A stretch of DNA of 64,000 nt from Sequoia sempervirens (Eukaryota > Streptophyta > Pinopsida > Cupressales > Cupressaceae), in the NCBI GenBank assembly GCA_007258455.2, contig VDFB02270651.1, positions 495,326,320 through 495,390,319 on the forward strand. The letters are read 5' to 3'. Every line of letters starts with the position of its first letter. Position 1 is the first letter of the stretch. The translations under genes and the position numbers were made by a program. The notes beneath the pieces are model-generated. The model saw only the letters and a list, made by a program, of their open reading frames with translations, did not search any database and was not told the origin of the DNA. Below are positions 1 through 10,730 of the stretch, one piece after another.

Positions 1-331
1 TGCTAACACCAGGACTGTGAGCAATTTCTTTAAAGTAGAAGAGGAAAAATAAGACATGAGAACTTACTCAGAAAGCCCTATGCCAAGTCATATGTTTATG
101 AGAAGTTGCGTCATGAAAAAGGGTAGTATGTCACACATGAGCCATCTTAAGGCATGTCCTCCACATCCCAATCTTGCTTGTATATGTTCATGAAAGGTTA
201 AAAAATAGCTAAAAGAGACATTGATAAGTGACATATGAGGATAAGGCTACTTAACCCCTTGCCCCCACTTAGTGCAGGACAAGGGTGAGCTGAAATGAGT
301 AATGAAATTCATGCTAGAGTGAAAATTAGGA

Positions 332-490
332 TCAATTAGAGGAATGGGGTGCCCCCATATAAGGAAGAACACCAAACTCCTTAAGATGTTGGATTTTATG
401 ACTAAAAGCCTTACATTCATGAGTGGAATGACCGTGAACTCTATGATATGCGCAAAAGGAATTCTTATAATAAAATTTATTTCAAGTTCT
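332..490 (-). pseudogene. Gag-type zinc knuckle fragment of Tat-like element T1
   Basis: Read on the minus strand, codons between 454 and 413 give CAYHRVHGHSTHEC, a CX2HX4HX4C variant of the retroviral-type nucleocapsid knuckle found in plant Ty3/Gypsy Gag proteins. It is followed by a helical-looking stretch (KAFSHKIQHLKEFGVLP) and a TGA at 332-334. All four zinc ligands are present. It lies downstream of the protease and G-patch segments of the same minus-strand element, which is not the usual Gag order, so it may be a rearranged or second element fragment. No complete ORF surrounds it. Confidence 0.5.
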
Positions 491-574
491 TGGAGGAAGG
501 GTTATCAAGTGATCTTGGAGGATTCTCGACAAGATACTCTCTTGATCAATGGTAGAAGGTGGTATTGTAGTTTG

Positions 575-1018
575 TTACAAAGATAGATCTTTCTTAGTAC
601 TAGTTTTCATACCTATGCAAGACTTGGCAGATTGCGAGATTTTATTCTCTCCTTTATAGGAGGGTGTAAAATCTAATGAATTCCATGCATGAGTGTTTTG
701 CAAGATGAATTTGACATTAAGCGAAGGTGTATGTGTTTGTTTCATGTTTTGTGAAGGGTGAGTTTCAAGACCACTAGTGTTGATGAGTTCAGGATGTACA
801 ACTGTTAAGGTTGGTTTAGGAAATTGTTGTGTGAGAGTGTTGATGTTAAGTGAAGGCTTGGAAATCTCTATCAAAGGACAATAACCAAGACCATAAGTTG
901 TTTGTTGTGAGTTAAGATCGATGGAGACAAAAATATCTTGTTCTCTTGCACCACATCCTTTTCCACTGTATCCAAGTTGTTTCATAGGTTCATAACCTTT
1001 TCCATAAAGCGTTTGCAT
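575..1018 (-). pseudogene. G-patch-like linker of Tat-like element T1
   Basis: The reading frame of 147 codons starts with YGKGYEPMKQLGYSGKGCG. This glycine-spaced pattern is like the G-patch that follows the protease in many Tat-lineage Gypsy elements; compare MGYEGKGPIGKRKDGI in the Tat elements of this window at 20790-21020 and near 37030. The rest is a low-complexity linker rich in S, T and N. A G-patch is thought to bind RNA and to help the protease and RT act. It lies downstream of the protease at 1282-1640 on the same strand. Domain recognition is by eye only. Confidence 0.45.
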
Positions 1019-1281
1019 TGCTTTTGGATCAGGTTGTTAGTCGTTGTTGTGTTCGTGAAAGGTTGTTGTCTAATTGGTTATGTTTTGGTCGAAAGTGGTT
1101 GAGGTGGATGCTTTTGAAGGGTTGTCTATGAGTGGTGGTGTGAATTCTAAGGAACCCCAATCATCATCTAATAGCTTCGTGACTTGTTCAATATGTTGTT
1201 GTTTGTCTTTTTGTTAGATGGGTTCCACTTGTGTAGTTGGTTTTAATGTGTTTAAATGATTTGCTTTGTTTTTCTCAATGT

Positions 1282-1640
1282 TCAAACAACTATTTGGATG
1301 AGGGTCAGCTTCAAGTGTGTACACTTGTTTTTGTGAATGTATTTCATTTTGTGATGAAGAGTAGAAGGCACTGCATTCATTTCATGAATCCATGGTCTAC
1401 CTAGAAGGAGATTATATGAAATGTCATGAGGCATAACATGAATTTGTCTATCCAACATGGCCACTCCAACTATAATAGGAAAAGTGATCACACCAAGCAG
1501 TTGTTTTGCTACATTTTCAAAGCCCTTTATAGATAGAGAATCAGGTTGAATTTTTTATCTATCCACACAAAGCTAGGTATCCAAGAGGTTTACACTACAC
1601 ACATTTAGAGATGATCCATTGTCAACAAGGGTTCACTTTA
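1282..1640 (-). pseudogene. Retropepsin-like protease, Tat-like element T1
   Basis: The minus-strand reading shows the active-site strand LVDNGSSLNVC near 1610-1580 and the downstream strand YNLLLGRPWIHEM near 1420-1380. These are the two signature blocks of plant Ty3/Gypsy (Tat clade) aspartic proteases, which cut the Gag-Pol polyprotein. The catalytic Asp is present in the D-N-G-S form. There is a stop just upstream of the active site, another shortly after it, and a frame change before the second block, so the gene is dead. It resembles the protease of the Tat elements at 21525-21941 and 37488-37949 (YNILLGCPWIHEM) but is a different family. Confidence 0.65.
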
Positions 1641-3101
1641 TCCCTATCGTATTGTATTGAGATATTATTTGGAAAGCTTCATTTTGTTTTTGCATGTCCA
1701 AAGGAGGGAGTTCACTTTGGTGGAAAACAATGTCAGCATTCAATCCTTGAATTATAGATGTTATGTCATATGATTGCACATTAGAAGGGATAGGAACTTG
1801 TTGTAAGGCTGTTTGAAGCATAGTGTGATAGGTAGGTGAAGTCTGAAGAAGGTCCCAAAGGGAGATCTTTGTGGGAGTGCTCTTAAGTTGTTTAACAAGA
1901 TCATACTCTTGTAATCGAGGAGCACTAGGTAGTATAGAATTGGGAAACAATAAGGAGGTCAGGGTTGGTTGTTGTGGTTGCAAATTGTTTCTAGTGTTGT
2001 ATGTATGAGCAACGATATTATGACTCAGTTGTTGTGACACATTATTCTGAGGTGGGTAAAGGGTGATTTTGGTTTAGGTGGAGGTGGAGGTTTATGTGAC
2101 AGTGGGTAAAGGATGAGTTCAGGTTGGTTGTGAGTTTGATGTTTGTGTGAAGGGGGATAAAGGATGAGTTGAGGTTGAATAATATTAACATCCATTGGCG
2201 AATGAGAGTCTAACATGGGCTCTTCATCTTCTTCTAAAGGAATAATATTATTATCAATGTTATTCTTGTCTTGTAGCATGATATTCTCCCTAGAAGGAAT
2301 TAGGAGAACAACGACCCACATGTGCTTGAAAAGTAAGGCTTGGTTCATCCAAAATAACTTTATCGCCAATAGGGGAATGATCAATAATGGGATTATCAAG
2401 ATGATTAGGAGAAGGTGTGAGTTGAGTGTCCATTGTTTTTAAGGTCTCATTCTCTTGTGCCATGTTATCTACCCTAGTAGGAGAGCTTGTAATATGTTCA
2501 TCCATGGTTGGATTTTGTAAAGTGGCTTCATCACAAATAGGGGAGGCATCAAGAGAAGGACCGCTATGGTTTTCATGTTTGCCAAATAGATCTTCCCATA
2601 GAAGAGGAACATTAGGGGATGGAGGTATAATACTCTCATGTTCCTTTTAATAGATATATATATATATGCTAACACCAATCTATCATATTTGCATCAAGGA
2701 GGGATATTAGGAGAAGAACAAGTTTCATTATCATGATTATGGAGACTAGGTAAGGTAAAGTCTAGAAATTTTTCTATGATCTCATCTTCTTGTTGTGTTT
2801 TGTGATCGTCATCATTACTTATTGTGATGTCCTCTTTTTGAATAAATTTTTGTCTAATAGGAGAGGTGAGAGGAGAGAAATAACTCGGATTGTCAAAACT
2901 CTCATCAATTGGTTCTTCTAGCACTATAATCTCTTCTTCGCAAGTGGGAGAGCTAATAGGAGAAGAAAAAATGTGATTGCTAGGATTATCTATGGTTTCT
3001 TTCACTAGAATAACCTCATCCATATAAGGGAAACTAGGAGAGGGATCGATGACAAACAAAAATAGAGGGGAAAGAATCTCATATTCATATGCGCCTAACA
3101 A
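1633..3101 (-). pseudogene. Gag C-terminal and linker region of element T1
   Basis: Several minus-strand frames (3101-2694, 2678-2290, 2399-2025, 2040-1633) together look like one decayed polyprotein. The segment near 1900 (EYDLVKQLKSTPTKISLWDLL) aligns with YNIVDQLQKIPAQISILELL of the Tat elements near 22120 and 38130, so this is the region just before the protease. Upstream the frames are acidic and repetitive, with recurring S-P-[IT] blocks between runs of E and D at 3101-2694. There is no recognisable Gag core. Function beyond Gag linker is not known. Confidence 0.45.
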
Positions 3102-3471
3102 AAAATTATTACAACATGCAATAAGATCTAAAAGAAGAGCATGAAATATGATAACTATATATTTTTGTAATGAAAGAATGGTGTAATGATTATTCTACAA
3201 ACTTGAAATGTAACCATGTGAAAGTAAATATGCAAAAGAGGAATGCAATTTTTCAGAGTGTAAGGATGACAATTGACTAATTATGCTATGTAACAATATG
3301 AGAATGCAAAATTAAAATTTAAATCATGCATGAAATGAGCTAATTTAGGCTAGATCTAATGACATGCATGTTATAGAAACTCAACCAACTAAAACAGATA
3401 GGTAATGGCACCAAACAGAAGCTTAAAAACAAGGTTTTCAGTTCTATAAAGGGCAGTTTCAAGGGTGAAAA

Positions 3472-3505
3472 GGGACTAATTCGCCCAAGGTGGCGAATGA
3501 GTCCC
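3472..3505. repeat. Hairpin repeat 1 (GGGACT...AGTCCC)
   Basis: Imperfect palindrome: GGGACTAATTCGCC pairs with GGCGAATGAGTCCC around a short loop. First of a dispersed hairpin family in this window. Confidence 0.7.
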
Positions 3506-4142
3506 AATGTGGAATTTTTTCAAAAAAATTTAGATCTTTTTGATGGATTTTGATGTTTTTTGAGCTGTAAGATGCATACCTAAGATGAGGATGCTAATTT
3601 TTTTTAAAAATTAGTGATTTTAGATGCTGAAAATGCAACCTAAATGCTCTTTTCATGAATGCAAAATTTGAAACCTAGCATGCAAATTAATCCATGCAAA
3701 CCCTAATGTGAGGTCAATGCAAGCTAGATGAATGATGGAATCCAAATCAGAAAAGAAAAATATTCTAAAGGCAGGTTCACCAAAATGTAAACAAATATTT
3801 TGGCAAACCAAAATGCTTTATTCTCCTTTTAAGTTTTTTCACCTAAAACGAGATAAGATTAGGTGCCAAAATGCAATGTAAAAATTAAAAGATTAATGTG
3901 ATGTGGGTGTAATGTGTCTAAATACAATGATCTAAATGCAGAAAACTAAAGGAAGCTATTGATTATTAAGTGAAAACTAAGAAATGCAAGTTGTTGAAAA
4001 ACACATTGTGATATGCAAAAACACTTAGAAATGAATGCAAACTATAACAAAAATGGATGAAACCGAATGTGTGCACTTGAGATATTTTTGTAGACTAGAA
4101 ATGACTTCTGAAATGTTGCTAATGTTGAAAATTTGGTCTACT

Positions 4143-4175
4143 GGGACTCATTCGTCATTTTGGGTGAATTAGTCC
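4143..4175. repeat. Hairpin repeat 2
   Basis: Same family: GGGACTCATTCGTC pairs with GGGTGAATTAGTCC. A C-to-T change in the right arm still allows pairing. Confidence 0.6.
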
Positions 4176-4255
4176 TAGATCTGAGAAACTATTCTGGAGC
4201 CCGTTTCAGACAAATGGGTATCCAAAAGTACAGAAAACCTTTTTTAGGCATGGAA

Positions 4256-4290
4256 GTGAGGCTCATTCACCACTAATGGTGAATCAATAC
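4256..4290. repeat. Hairpin repeat 3 (weak)
   Basis: Degenerate member of the same family: GGCTCATTCACCA and TGGTGAATCAATAC form the stem. Confidence 0.45.
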
Positions 4291-4930
4291 ACTTTTGAAT
4301 TTATGAAAATCCAAAAGAGGAAACTAAAGCCCTCGATTTTCTCTTTGTTTCCTAACAGGGGTCTGCCTCTATAAGTCTAATTTTTAAACCTAAAAGGGAC
4401 TTTTTGTTGATATTTTGGCTTGGTTAAGAAGTCGATATATTAAAAAAGCTTCAACCTATTCTTCAATTTCCAAGTCTTCAAGATGCCTAAATATGCAAAC
4501 ACACAAGAAGAGAAGGAAAAAATATTGATTGTTAGGGCATGGGGCTTTCCTTGGTCAAACCCCTTTTTAGGTAATTAAACTGGAAATGAAGAAAGAGTAT
4601 AATGAAGCATGAAAAAATGGAGTTATTTACCTTTACATGATGATTGATCTTGTATTTTTATAACAATAGATGAAGAATCTGCCCTTGAATGTCTAAAAAA
4701 TGATCTTGAATGGCTTGGAATAAGAAAACCCTATCTTGCTTGACTTGAAGTGGAAGACCAATGATGAATGAGTTGTGAATGAGTTAAGAGATGTAAATTA
4801 GGGTTTAGAGACTTATATTTATAGGAAATTCACTTTATTTTCCCATTAATTGGATCCCTAAGGCCGATATGGAGGAAAATAAAACTTAAAATCTAAAATT
4901 TCCCACTTAAAACTCAAAATTGACCCAAAT

Positions 4931-5006
4931 GGGACTGATTTGCCACCCTGGGCGAATTAGTCCCACCTGGAAGGGACACATTCACCCAAATGGGAAAATT
5001 AGTCCC
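4931..5006. repeat. Hairpin repeats 4 and 5, side by side
   Basis: Two members lie next to each other. 4931-4964: GGGACTGATTTGCC with GGGCGAATTAGTCCC. 4973-5006: GGGACACATTCACCC with GGGAAAATTAGTCCC. Confidence 0.6.
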
Positions 5007-5342
5007 GATGTTGGAAATAGGATGCCATTTAATTGCAAATCCTAAACATTAATTTTTTCATGTATCTCTTAGATTCTTGGAATGTGTTCAACAACACTAA
5101 GATTAGGATGAGATTAATATTTGATGAAATAATCATGATTATTGAAATTTTTAATTAATTCTAAATGTAAGGAGCATGTGAGGGCATCCATAGTGAGTTC
5201 CTAAATAATAGGGGCACATGGGGCACCCACATGGTAAGGTGTCACTCACCTTGTGTTTGAAGTTAACTATACGAAGTAACAGTTAACACTTTTGAATGCA
5301 TGTAAAGATCCTAGGAGTTAGGGTTTGATGTTTGCATGCTTG

Positions 5343-5465
5343 AAGTTCAGTTTAGTTCAGTTCAAAATTAGTTTAGTTTAGTTTAGTTTAGTTCAATTCA
5401 GTTATCGTTCAGTTGTCTTCAGTTAGTTTCAATTGTATGTTAGTTAACTTCAGTTAGCTTGGAAA
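5343..5465. repeat. AGTTT/CAGTT-rich simple repeat
   Basis: Low-complexity tract made of AGTTT, AGTTC and AGTTA pentamers, including four consecutive TTTAG-type units near 5375. Confidence 0.7.
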
Positions 5466-6414
5466 TGCATGGCTAATAACATTGAGTGACAGATAATAGA
5501 GAATACCACTAGTTAATAGGGGATGACCATTCTTGCATGAATGGTGTTGAGTAAATGTTTCAGTTAACTAGAAATCACTTGGAGCCAACTTGGGCACCCA
5601 AGATGATTTCCTGGATTTACCTCTCTTGCATGATAAGATATTTATGAAGGCTTAGTTAAGTAGGATTACTTATGGGCGCCAACTTTGAGGAAGAGCTTTG
5701 GAATTATCACCAAAGTGAAGGATGAGTTGTAGCTTCAATTTGGGATGCCCAAATGCATGAAGCACATGTTGTAATCTTTAGTGTTCATAGAATAACTCAA
5801 CTTGAGGCAATATGGTGTACCTTTTCAAGGGCTTGAGATTGTGCATTGTAATTATCACCATTTGGAGATTACAAGGTTGCATATTGTCTCTATATCTCAT
5901 TCAAGTTGAAGAGAGTTTTCATAATTGTTATTTGTAGGTGTGAAGAAGATTGGTAAATATAGAAGAAGCATTCTCAAGCAAGAATTGGAGCTATTTTATT
6001 TCAGAGATTGAATAATTGAATAATTCTTGGTGGATTTTTTCCCTGAAAGGTTTTCTCCATGTTATATCTTGTGTAATCTTTCTAATATCTTGTCTAGTTC
6101 TTCTATCAACTTCTATCTACATTCTACAACAGTAAAATGGATTAATCAAGATAATAACCCAAAAATAATATATGTAACAAAGAAAAAGCTTACTTAGATC
6201 AGAAATATTAAAGTTTTACAAAGTATTAAACTAAGAAAACACCTCATTTTTCAACACCAGAGGGGTCCTTTTAATAGCCGAAATGTTGGAGAATGAGGAA
6301 TTTCAATTCTTATGTCAACTTCTTCGGGTATTTGATCAAATTATGCACCAGGATGCACAATATGGGGTCATAGAGGCTTATTAATGGTGATATGAAGGGA
6401 AATTAGGGCTAGGG

Positions 6415-6790
6415 ACACAAAGTTCAATGTGAAAGTGTGATTAAATAAATTTTACATCATTAAAAATGAGGTCCACTTAGCCTAGAAAGGCACAACATCC
6501 AATGTGAATGTGTAAGACACATTACAACACTAGATTAGAGTCAAGTTTAATTTACAAGCCTTCTAAATTGATGTGAGGATGCAATTAAACACATTTTATA
6601 TTATTGAATTAAGGGAAAATGGGTTTATTAAGTCTAGAGAAGTGTGAAAGTCTCATACAACACCTTCACAAGACATTGCTAGATGCATTTTATTCAGTTT
6701 GCAAGGGTCCAAAACCTAGTGTGAATGAGAAAAACACCTCACAACACCAAATCAAGGCCTCATTAAGTCCAATTTATCATCAATTAATCC
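6415..6790 (+). repeat. Degenerate ~77-bp tandem repeat
   Basis: Units share an AATGTGAA...ACAC...ACAACAC...AGTCCAATTTA pattern, for example at 6430, 6500 and 6715, with spacing of about 75-110 bases. Identity is low; the unit was recognised by eye. Confidence 0.35.
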
Positions 6791-6809
6791 CAAATCAAGT
6801 AAGGAAAAA

Positions 6810-7090
6810 GGGATACTTTTTTCGTGTCCATGCTTGGAACGAGAAGATGGGTAATTTTTTGCTCACATATGGTTTCTCTTGTCACCATTTTGATCTTACA
6901 TTATACACTCAAAGGGACAAGGATAATATTTTAATACTTGTTTTCTATGTTGATGATCTTATACTTATAGGTAGTTCTCATTCCATAATAGAAAGTATAT
7001 GAAACAATTTGATGGAGTAATTAGATATGAATAACTTGGGATTTATACATTATTTTCTTGGGATTTAAACCATTTATTATTCAAATGTGA
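6810..7090 (+). pseudogene. Copia reverse transcriptase fragment
   Basis: The plus-strand frame near 6830-7000 reads LTYGFSCHHFDLTLYTQ followed by ILVFYVDDLILIGSS. This is the palm region of a Ty1/Copia RT with an intact YVDD catalytic box. It is the only RT in the window that keeps the usual D-D pair. After the TGA near 7001 the frame continues in pieces (MNNLGFIHYFLG) typical of the following Copia block. Upstream Gag, protease and integrase are not visible, so this is a truncated, old copy. Confidence 0.75.
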
Positions 7091-7319
7091 TCTCATTTTT
7101 TTAGTAAAATTATGTTCATGGTCACTTGCTTCATCTTTTTGGTATGGTGTATTTTAAGCCTATCTCAACACCCTTTTAGTCAGATGTCACATTTTCTAAC
7201 ACTTACACTACACCAAAATTTGATCCTACCTTGTAAAAATAATTGGTTAATAGCCTTTTGTATCTAACACATAGTTTTCCTAATATATATCCTTTATAGT
7301 TGGTCTCATTTCTTGGTTC

Positions 7320-7925
7320 TGATAGGATCTTGATGAGAGTAATTATAAAGACATCAAGTATATTCTAATGTATATTTGAGGCACTACACAATTTGACATG
7401 TACACATTGGGAGCTTCTTATCTTATGGGATTCACCGACTTAGATTGGACCAATAATGTTAATGTTTAGAAGTCCACCTTTGGTTTTGTTTTTTTCCTTG
7501 GTTCTAGTTCTATTACACGATCTTACAAAAATTAATCCACTTTTGTATTATCATATATAGAGGCTAAGGATTGAGAAGTATTTTAGATTTATCTAGGAGG
7601 TTCTTTGGATTTATTAGTTGTTGATAGAATTTGGTTTTCCAAAAGATCATCCCACTTCTCTTTGGTGTGATAATTCTAGTGATACTCATATTCTCACAAC
7701 CTACTAGAGCATCAAAATAAAAAAGCATATTGAGATCCATATTAACTTTAATTAGGAGCTCATCAAAGATAGTGTTATTATCTTTTAGTACTTGCCTATT
7801 TAGGAGTAGGTTGAAAAAATATTCACCAAACCTTTGGCTCACCTCATTATCTATAGTTTCAATTGATGTTTGGGGTGAAGGAAGTTATACTTTGGGAAAT
7901 CTTGTTTCCTTTTTCAATCATTATT
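7320..7925 (+). pseudogene. Copia RNase H fragment
   Basis: Continues the RT at 6810-7090. Pieces that match the Copia RNase H region are GFTDLDWTNNVNV, KSTFGFVFFLGSSSI, a frame with EAKD, HIEIHINF and IFTKPLAHL. The expected order (D of DADW, K-S-T-S block, E of EAEY, histidine block, IFTKPL near the C-terminus) is kept, but there are many stops. It ends about 110 bases before the candidate 3' LTR at 8034. Confidence 0.65.
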
Positions 7926-8017
7926 AACATTTTACATAGATATGTGACCATGCCTACTTTTTTGGGCCCATATTTGAGGGTTTACCTCATTATTTTTATC
8001 TCCAAGTTTTACTTAGG

Positions 8018-8033
8018 AGAGGTGTTAGAATAA
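8018..8033 (+). other. Polypurine tract candidate
   Basis: AGGAGAGG lies directly before TGTTAGAATAAT, the expected order for a polypurine tract and 3' LTR start of the plus-strand Copia remains. Confidence 0.45.
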
Positions 8034-8340
8034 TAAAATAATGTCACTAGTATAGGTTTAATATTCCACTAGGATAGAATAATTAGCATTTATGTTTTAT
8101 TTTTTTACATATTTTTAAGAACACTTAAGTAGTTGTGTCAATCAATTATGAGCCCATGACTTATGTGCCTAAGCGACCATATCTAGTTAGGTTAAGTTAC
8201 ATTTCAACCATCATGCTAGCTAAAGGGAGATATCTCCCCTCCTAATTGGGAGTGATTATGAGTTTAATTATTGCCTCTTGGACCTATCATTTCCTCAATC
8301 TATGGATCCTACAAGTATATATATTTGTAAGAATTTATGC
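8034..8340 (+). mobile_element. Partial 3' LTR of the Copia remains
   Basis: Starts with TGTTAGAATAAT after a purine tract and follows Copia RNase H. It contains a perfect palindrome GGGAGATATCTCCC near 8226 and a TATATATATTTG box near 8317. The right end is not defined and no 5' LTR partner was found upstream, so extent is a guess. Confidence 0.4.
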
Positions 8341-8344
8341 AAAC

Positions 8345-8810
8345 TAGAACTATGAAAAATAAATAAATAAAATGCATGTGTATTTAGCTCATATTTTGAT
8401 GTAAAAATTATTATTTAGGTGTTAGAAAAACACTTGCTAATGTACTAAAATTTTGTGTTGCATTGCTAAGTTGTAGATCTAACTATGCATTATTTGGGAT
8501 CATTTCCATGAGTGTAGAACTAATATTGATGTGTGGATGTGAACTTGTGACTTGTAGACTTGATTTGGTTATTTTTTGCAAACTAGAACTTTTTTGTCTT
8601 AATTTCTAGCATCTAGATTTGCATATGATAAGTGGTGTTTAAAAACACATTTGAGGAATCTATTAGATTGCAAGGGTCAAGTTCTCCTTAATTATACCTC
8701 TAATGGACTAGTTTTACAACTCTTAGCAAAAGGTTCACAAGCAACAACTAAGCATGTAATGAACATTTGATGATGTCACAAGCAAACAAAGAGATGATAT
8801 ATTTTCTTTA
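8345..8810. repeat. Dispersed repeat, copy A
   Basis: About 450 bases align in the same orientation with 63555-64000. Shared anchors are TGTAGAACTAAT, GACTTGTA, CTTGATTTGGTT and ATCTATTAGATTG. Identity looks moderate. No coding potential; family unknown. Confidence 0.6.
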
Positions 8811-10244
8811 TGCTCTTAAGTCTAGATGTTCTTCTCAGTCTCTAATATGCCAGATGATTTCAAAATAAATAAAAGAATGTCCTTAAATACAACAACCAAG
8901 CACACAAATCAACCCAAACATATGCTAGATTAGCTTACAAATGACTAACAAAACAATAATTTAAATTTTATAATTTAAAAATTTGAGATTCAAATCAACG
9001 ATTGCAAAGTAACCAAATCAAATCCACTCCTAGAAATATAATCCAAGATAATGAATAATATATCTAAAAACTAAAAGTAAATCTATAAAAATCAATATAA
9101 TATGAATCAAAATATAAAATATTATAAACTAATATAAAAACAACAAAATATAATTTAATTGTTACATTTAGATAACACTTTAACTAAAATAAACCTAAAA
9201 TACTGATAGAGACGTTGATTTATTCCTTAAGCAAAATACGTACTTAGCAATTAACTGAAAGATTAAGACAAACTTCGCTCTCATAGATATCTCAACGCTG
9301 ATTGAAAATTAAAATTTTCCCATTTTAAAGGAAAATGCTTTTGCCATATTAAAATAAAGTTATTTATAGAGTTGTTTACCAATTCAAACGGTATATTCGT
9401 AGGCAGATAATAAAAGTAGAAAAAAAGGTCATAAGATTTGGTTGTGTTTTGTTTATGATGTTCATTGAGAGTAAAATTTAGAAAAAAATTATGTTATATT
9501 GTTATTTTTTAATGATTATTTTAATTATTGTTATTAAATTTGAGTTTTCAATAATTATGAATAGGTCTGGTTAAGAAATATTTTTAGTATGTTTATTTGT
9601 GATTTTTCAAATTTTTAGGATCAAAATGACGTTTGTCCATGGAAGTGGATCAAATGACCTCTCAAGAATTTAAAATTATCATTTCTAAGTGGAGGCTAGA
9701 TTTAGTAAAAGTACAAATGCACAAATTTTTGCAAGGTTAGATTCAAGCTTACTTCAAACTTTCTCTCCATTGGATTTTTTCTTTTAAGTTTTCCTCTCCT
9801 TTCAAGCCATATACTCTAGACAAGTATGGATGAGATCAAATCCCATAAGAAAAGAAGGGCTTTTTCTTTAAATAGAGATTTTCATTGAGTCAATAATGAC
9901 TCAACATATATAGGCATAATGAGGAGATTTTAAATATGTCTGTTATCTTCCCCTATAACATGAAGGCAAATGAGTAGTGAAGGAGAAGGCGAGGGCTAGT
10001 TTCATTTGCATTATCACATATAAATCATTTGAGGATTTTAGGCTAGCCCCTTCTTTTAATTGCTCTTTAGATAGAAATTTATTACCAATAATTAACTAAA
10101 AGTTCAAATATAAGCTTTTGGCCAAGCTTTAGAGTTCCAAACCATTTTCCACACAATTAAAGGAACTGTGTTAGTTTCCTTTCTAATGAAAGCAAAGTAG
10201 GTTGATTTAAATATTCTACTCCAAGGGGAATATGGATAATGTGT
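8811..10244. other. AT-rich stretch with nothing assignable
   Basis: Very AT-rich, particularly 8990-9200. I see no coding frame, LTR pair or repeat that I can support. Confidence 0.4.
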
Positions 10245-10415
10245 GTGTTAAGAGGAATTGAGATTTATTGTTGAGTTCATTACAAATACATAACTTAAAT
10301 TTTCTAAAAAGCATTTTTAGAAACATCCAATTTCTAGTTTTGTCATCCATTTAAAAAAAATGTAAGTTGTGTATTTGTAATGAACTCAACAATAAATCTC
10401 AATTCCTTTTAATAC
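10245..10415. repeat. Near-perfect inverted repeat (fold-back)
   Basis: The left arm (about 10245-10296) and right arm (about 10363-10415) are reverse complements over about 52 bases with roughly four mismatches. The shared core is GGAATTGAGATTTATTG then TTGAGTTCATTACAAATAC. The loop is about 65 bases. It could be a MITE-like fold-back element or a small-RNA precursor. Confidence 0.75.
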
Positions 10416-10682
10416 AAACATTAATCTAATTTACTATAAGCTAAATTTTGTTAATTTTTAATCTTTTAAATATGTTTCTTCTTTTGTCTTCCCATTTAGT
10501 TATTTTGGTTTAAATTTGAACTTGTTGGTTCATTCTTTTTTTTTTAGTTTCTTTTATTTTTTGAGTTTTTTAATGTTTGTTTTCTTCTTGGTATTTGCGC
10601 CACTTCCTTCCCCTAACTTTCCTTTGTGTTTTTAGGCTGCTTCTTGGTCTGCATCTATCCATTTTTTCCTTAAGCTCTCTAC

Positions 10683-10730
10683 TATCATCCTAATGATGGA
10701 TCACAAAGTATGATCCGAAATGTTGATACA
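10683..10730 (+). ncRNA. Hammerhead-ribozyme-like motif, decayed
   Basis: The order is CTAATGA (10690-10696; consensus CTGATGA), a perfect 6-bp stem GGATCA/TGATCC with loop CAAAGTA, then GAAA (10717-10720) and TGTT. ATC before the core can pair with GAT after it. This is the layout of a type-I hammerhead with a very short stem III, as described in Penelope-like retroelements. One core base differs and GAAAC reads GAAAT, so self-cleavage is unlikely. No Penelope RT or GIY-YIG reading frame is seen nearby. Confidence 0.35.

Larger units (their letters stand above)
3110..6240. other. Non-coding AT-rich stretch, probable retroelement leader
   Basis: No credible coding frame is seen on either strand. 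The segment lies upstream (minus-strand sense) of the Gag/protease remains of T1 and so is probably its leader. It contains five imperfect palindromic hairpins (3472-5006) and an AGTTT-rich tract (5343-5465). Near 5980-6130 the plus strand has a block with TTTTTCCCTGAAAGG and CTTGTGTAATC that is reminiscent of the U5 end of a Copia LTR, but I found no partner LTR or primer-binding site. Confidence 0.35.
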
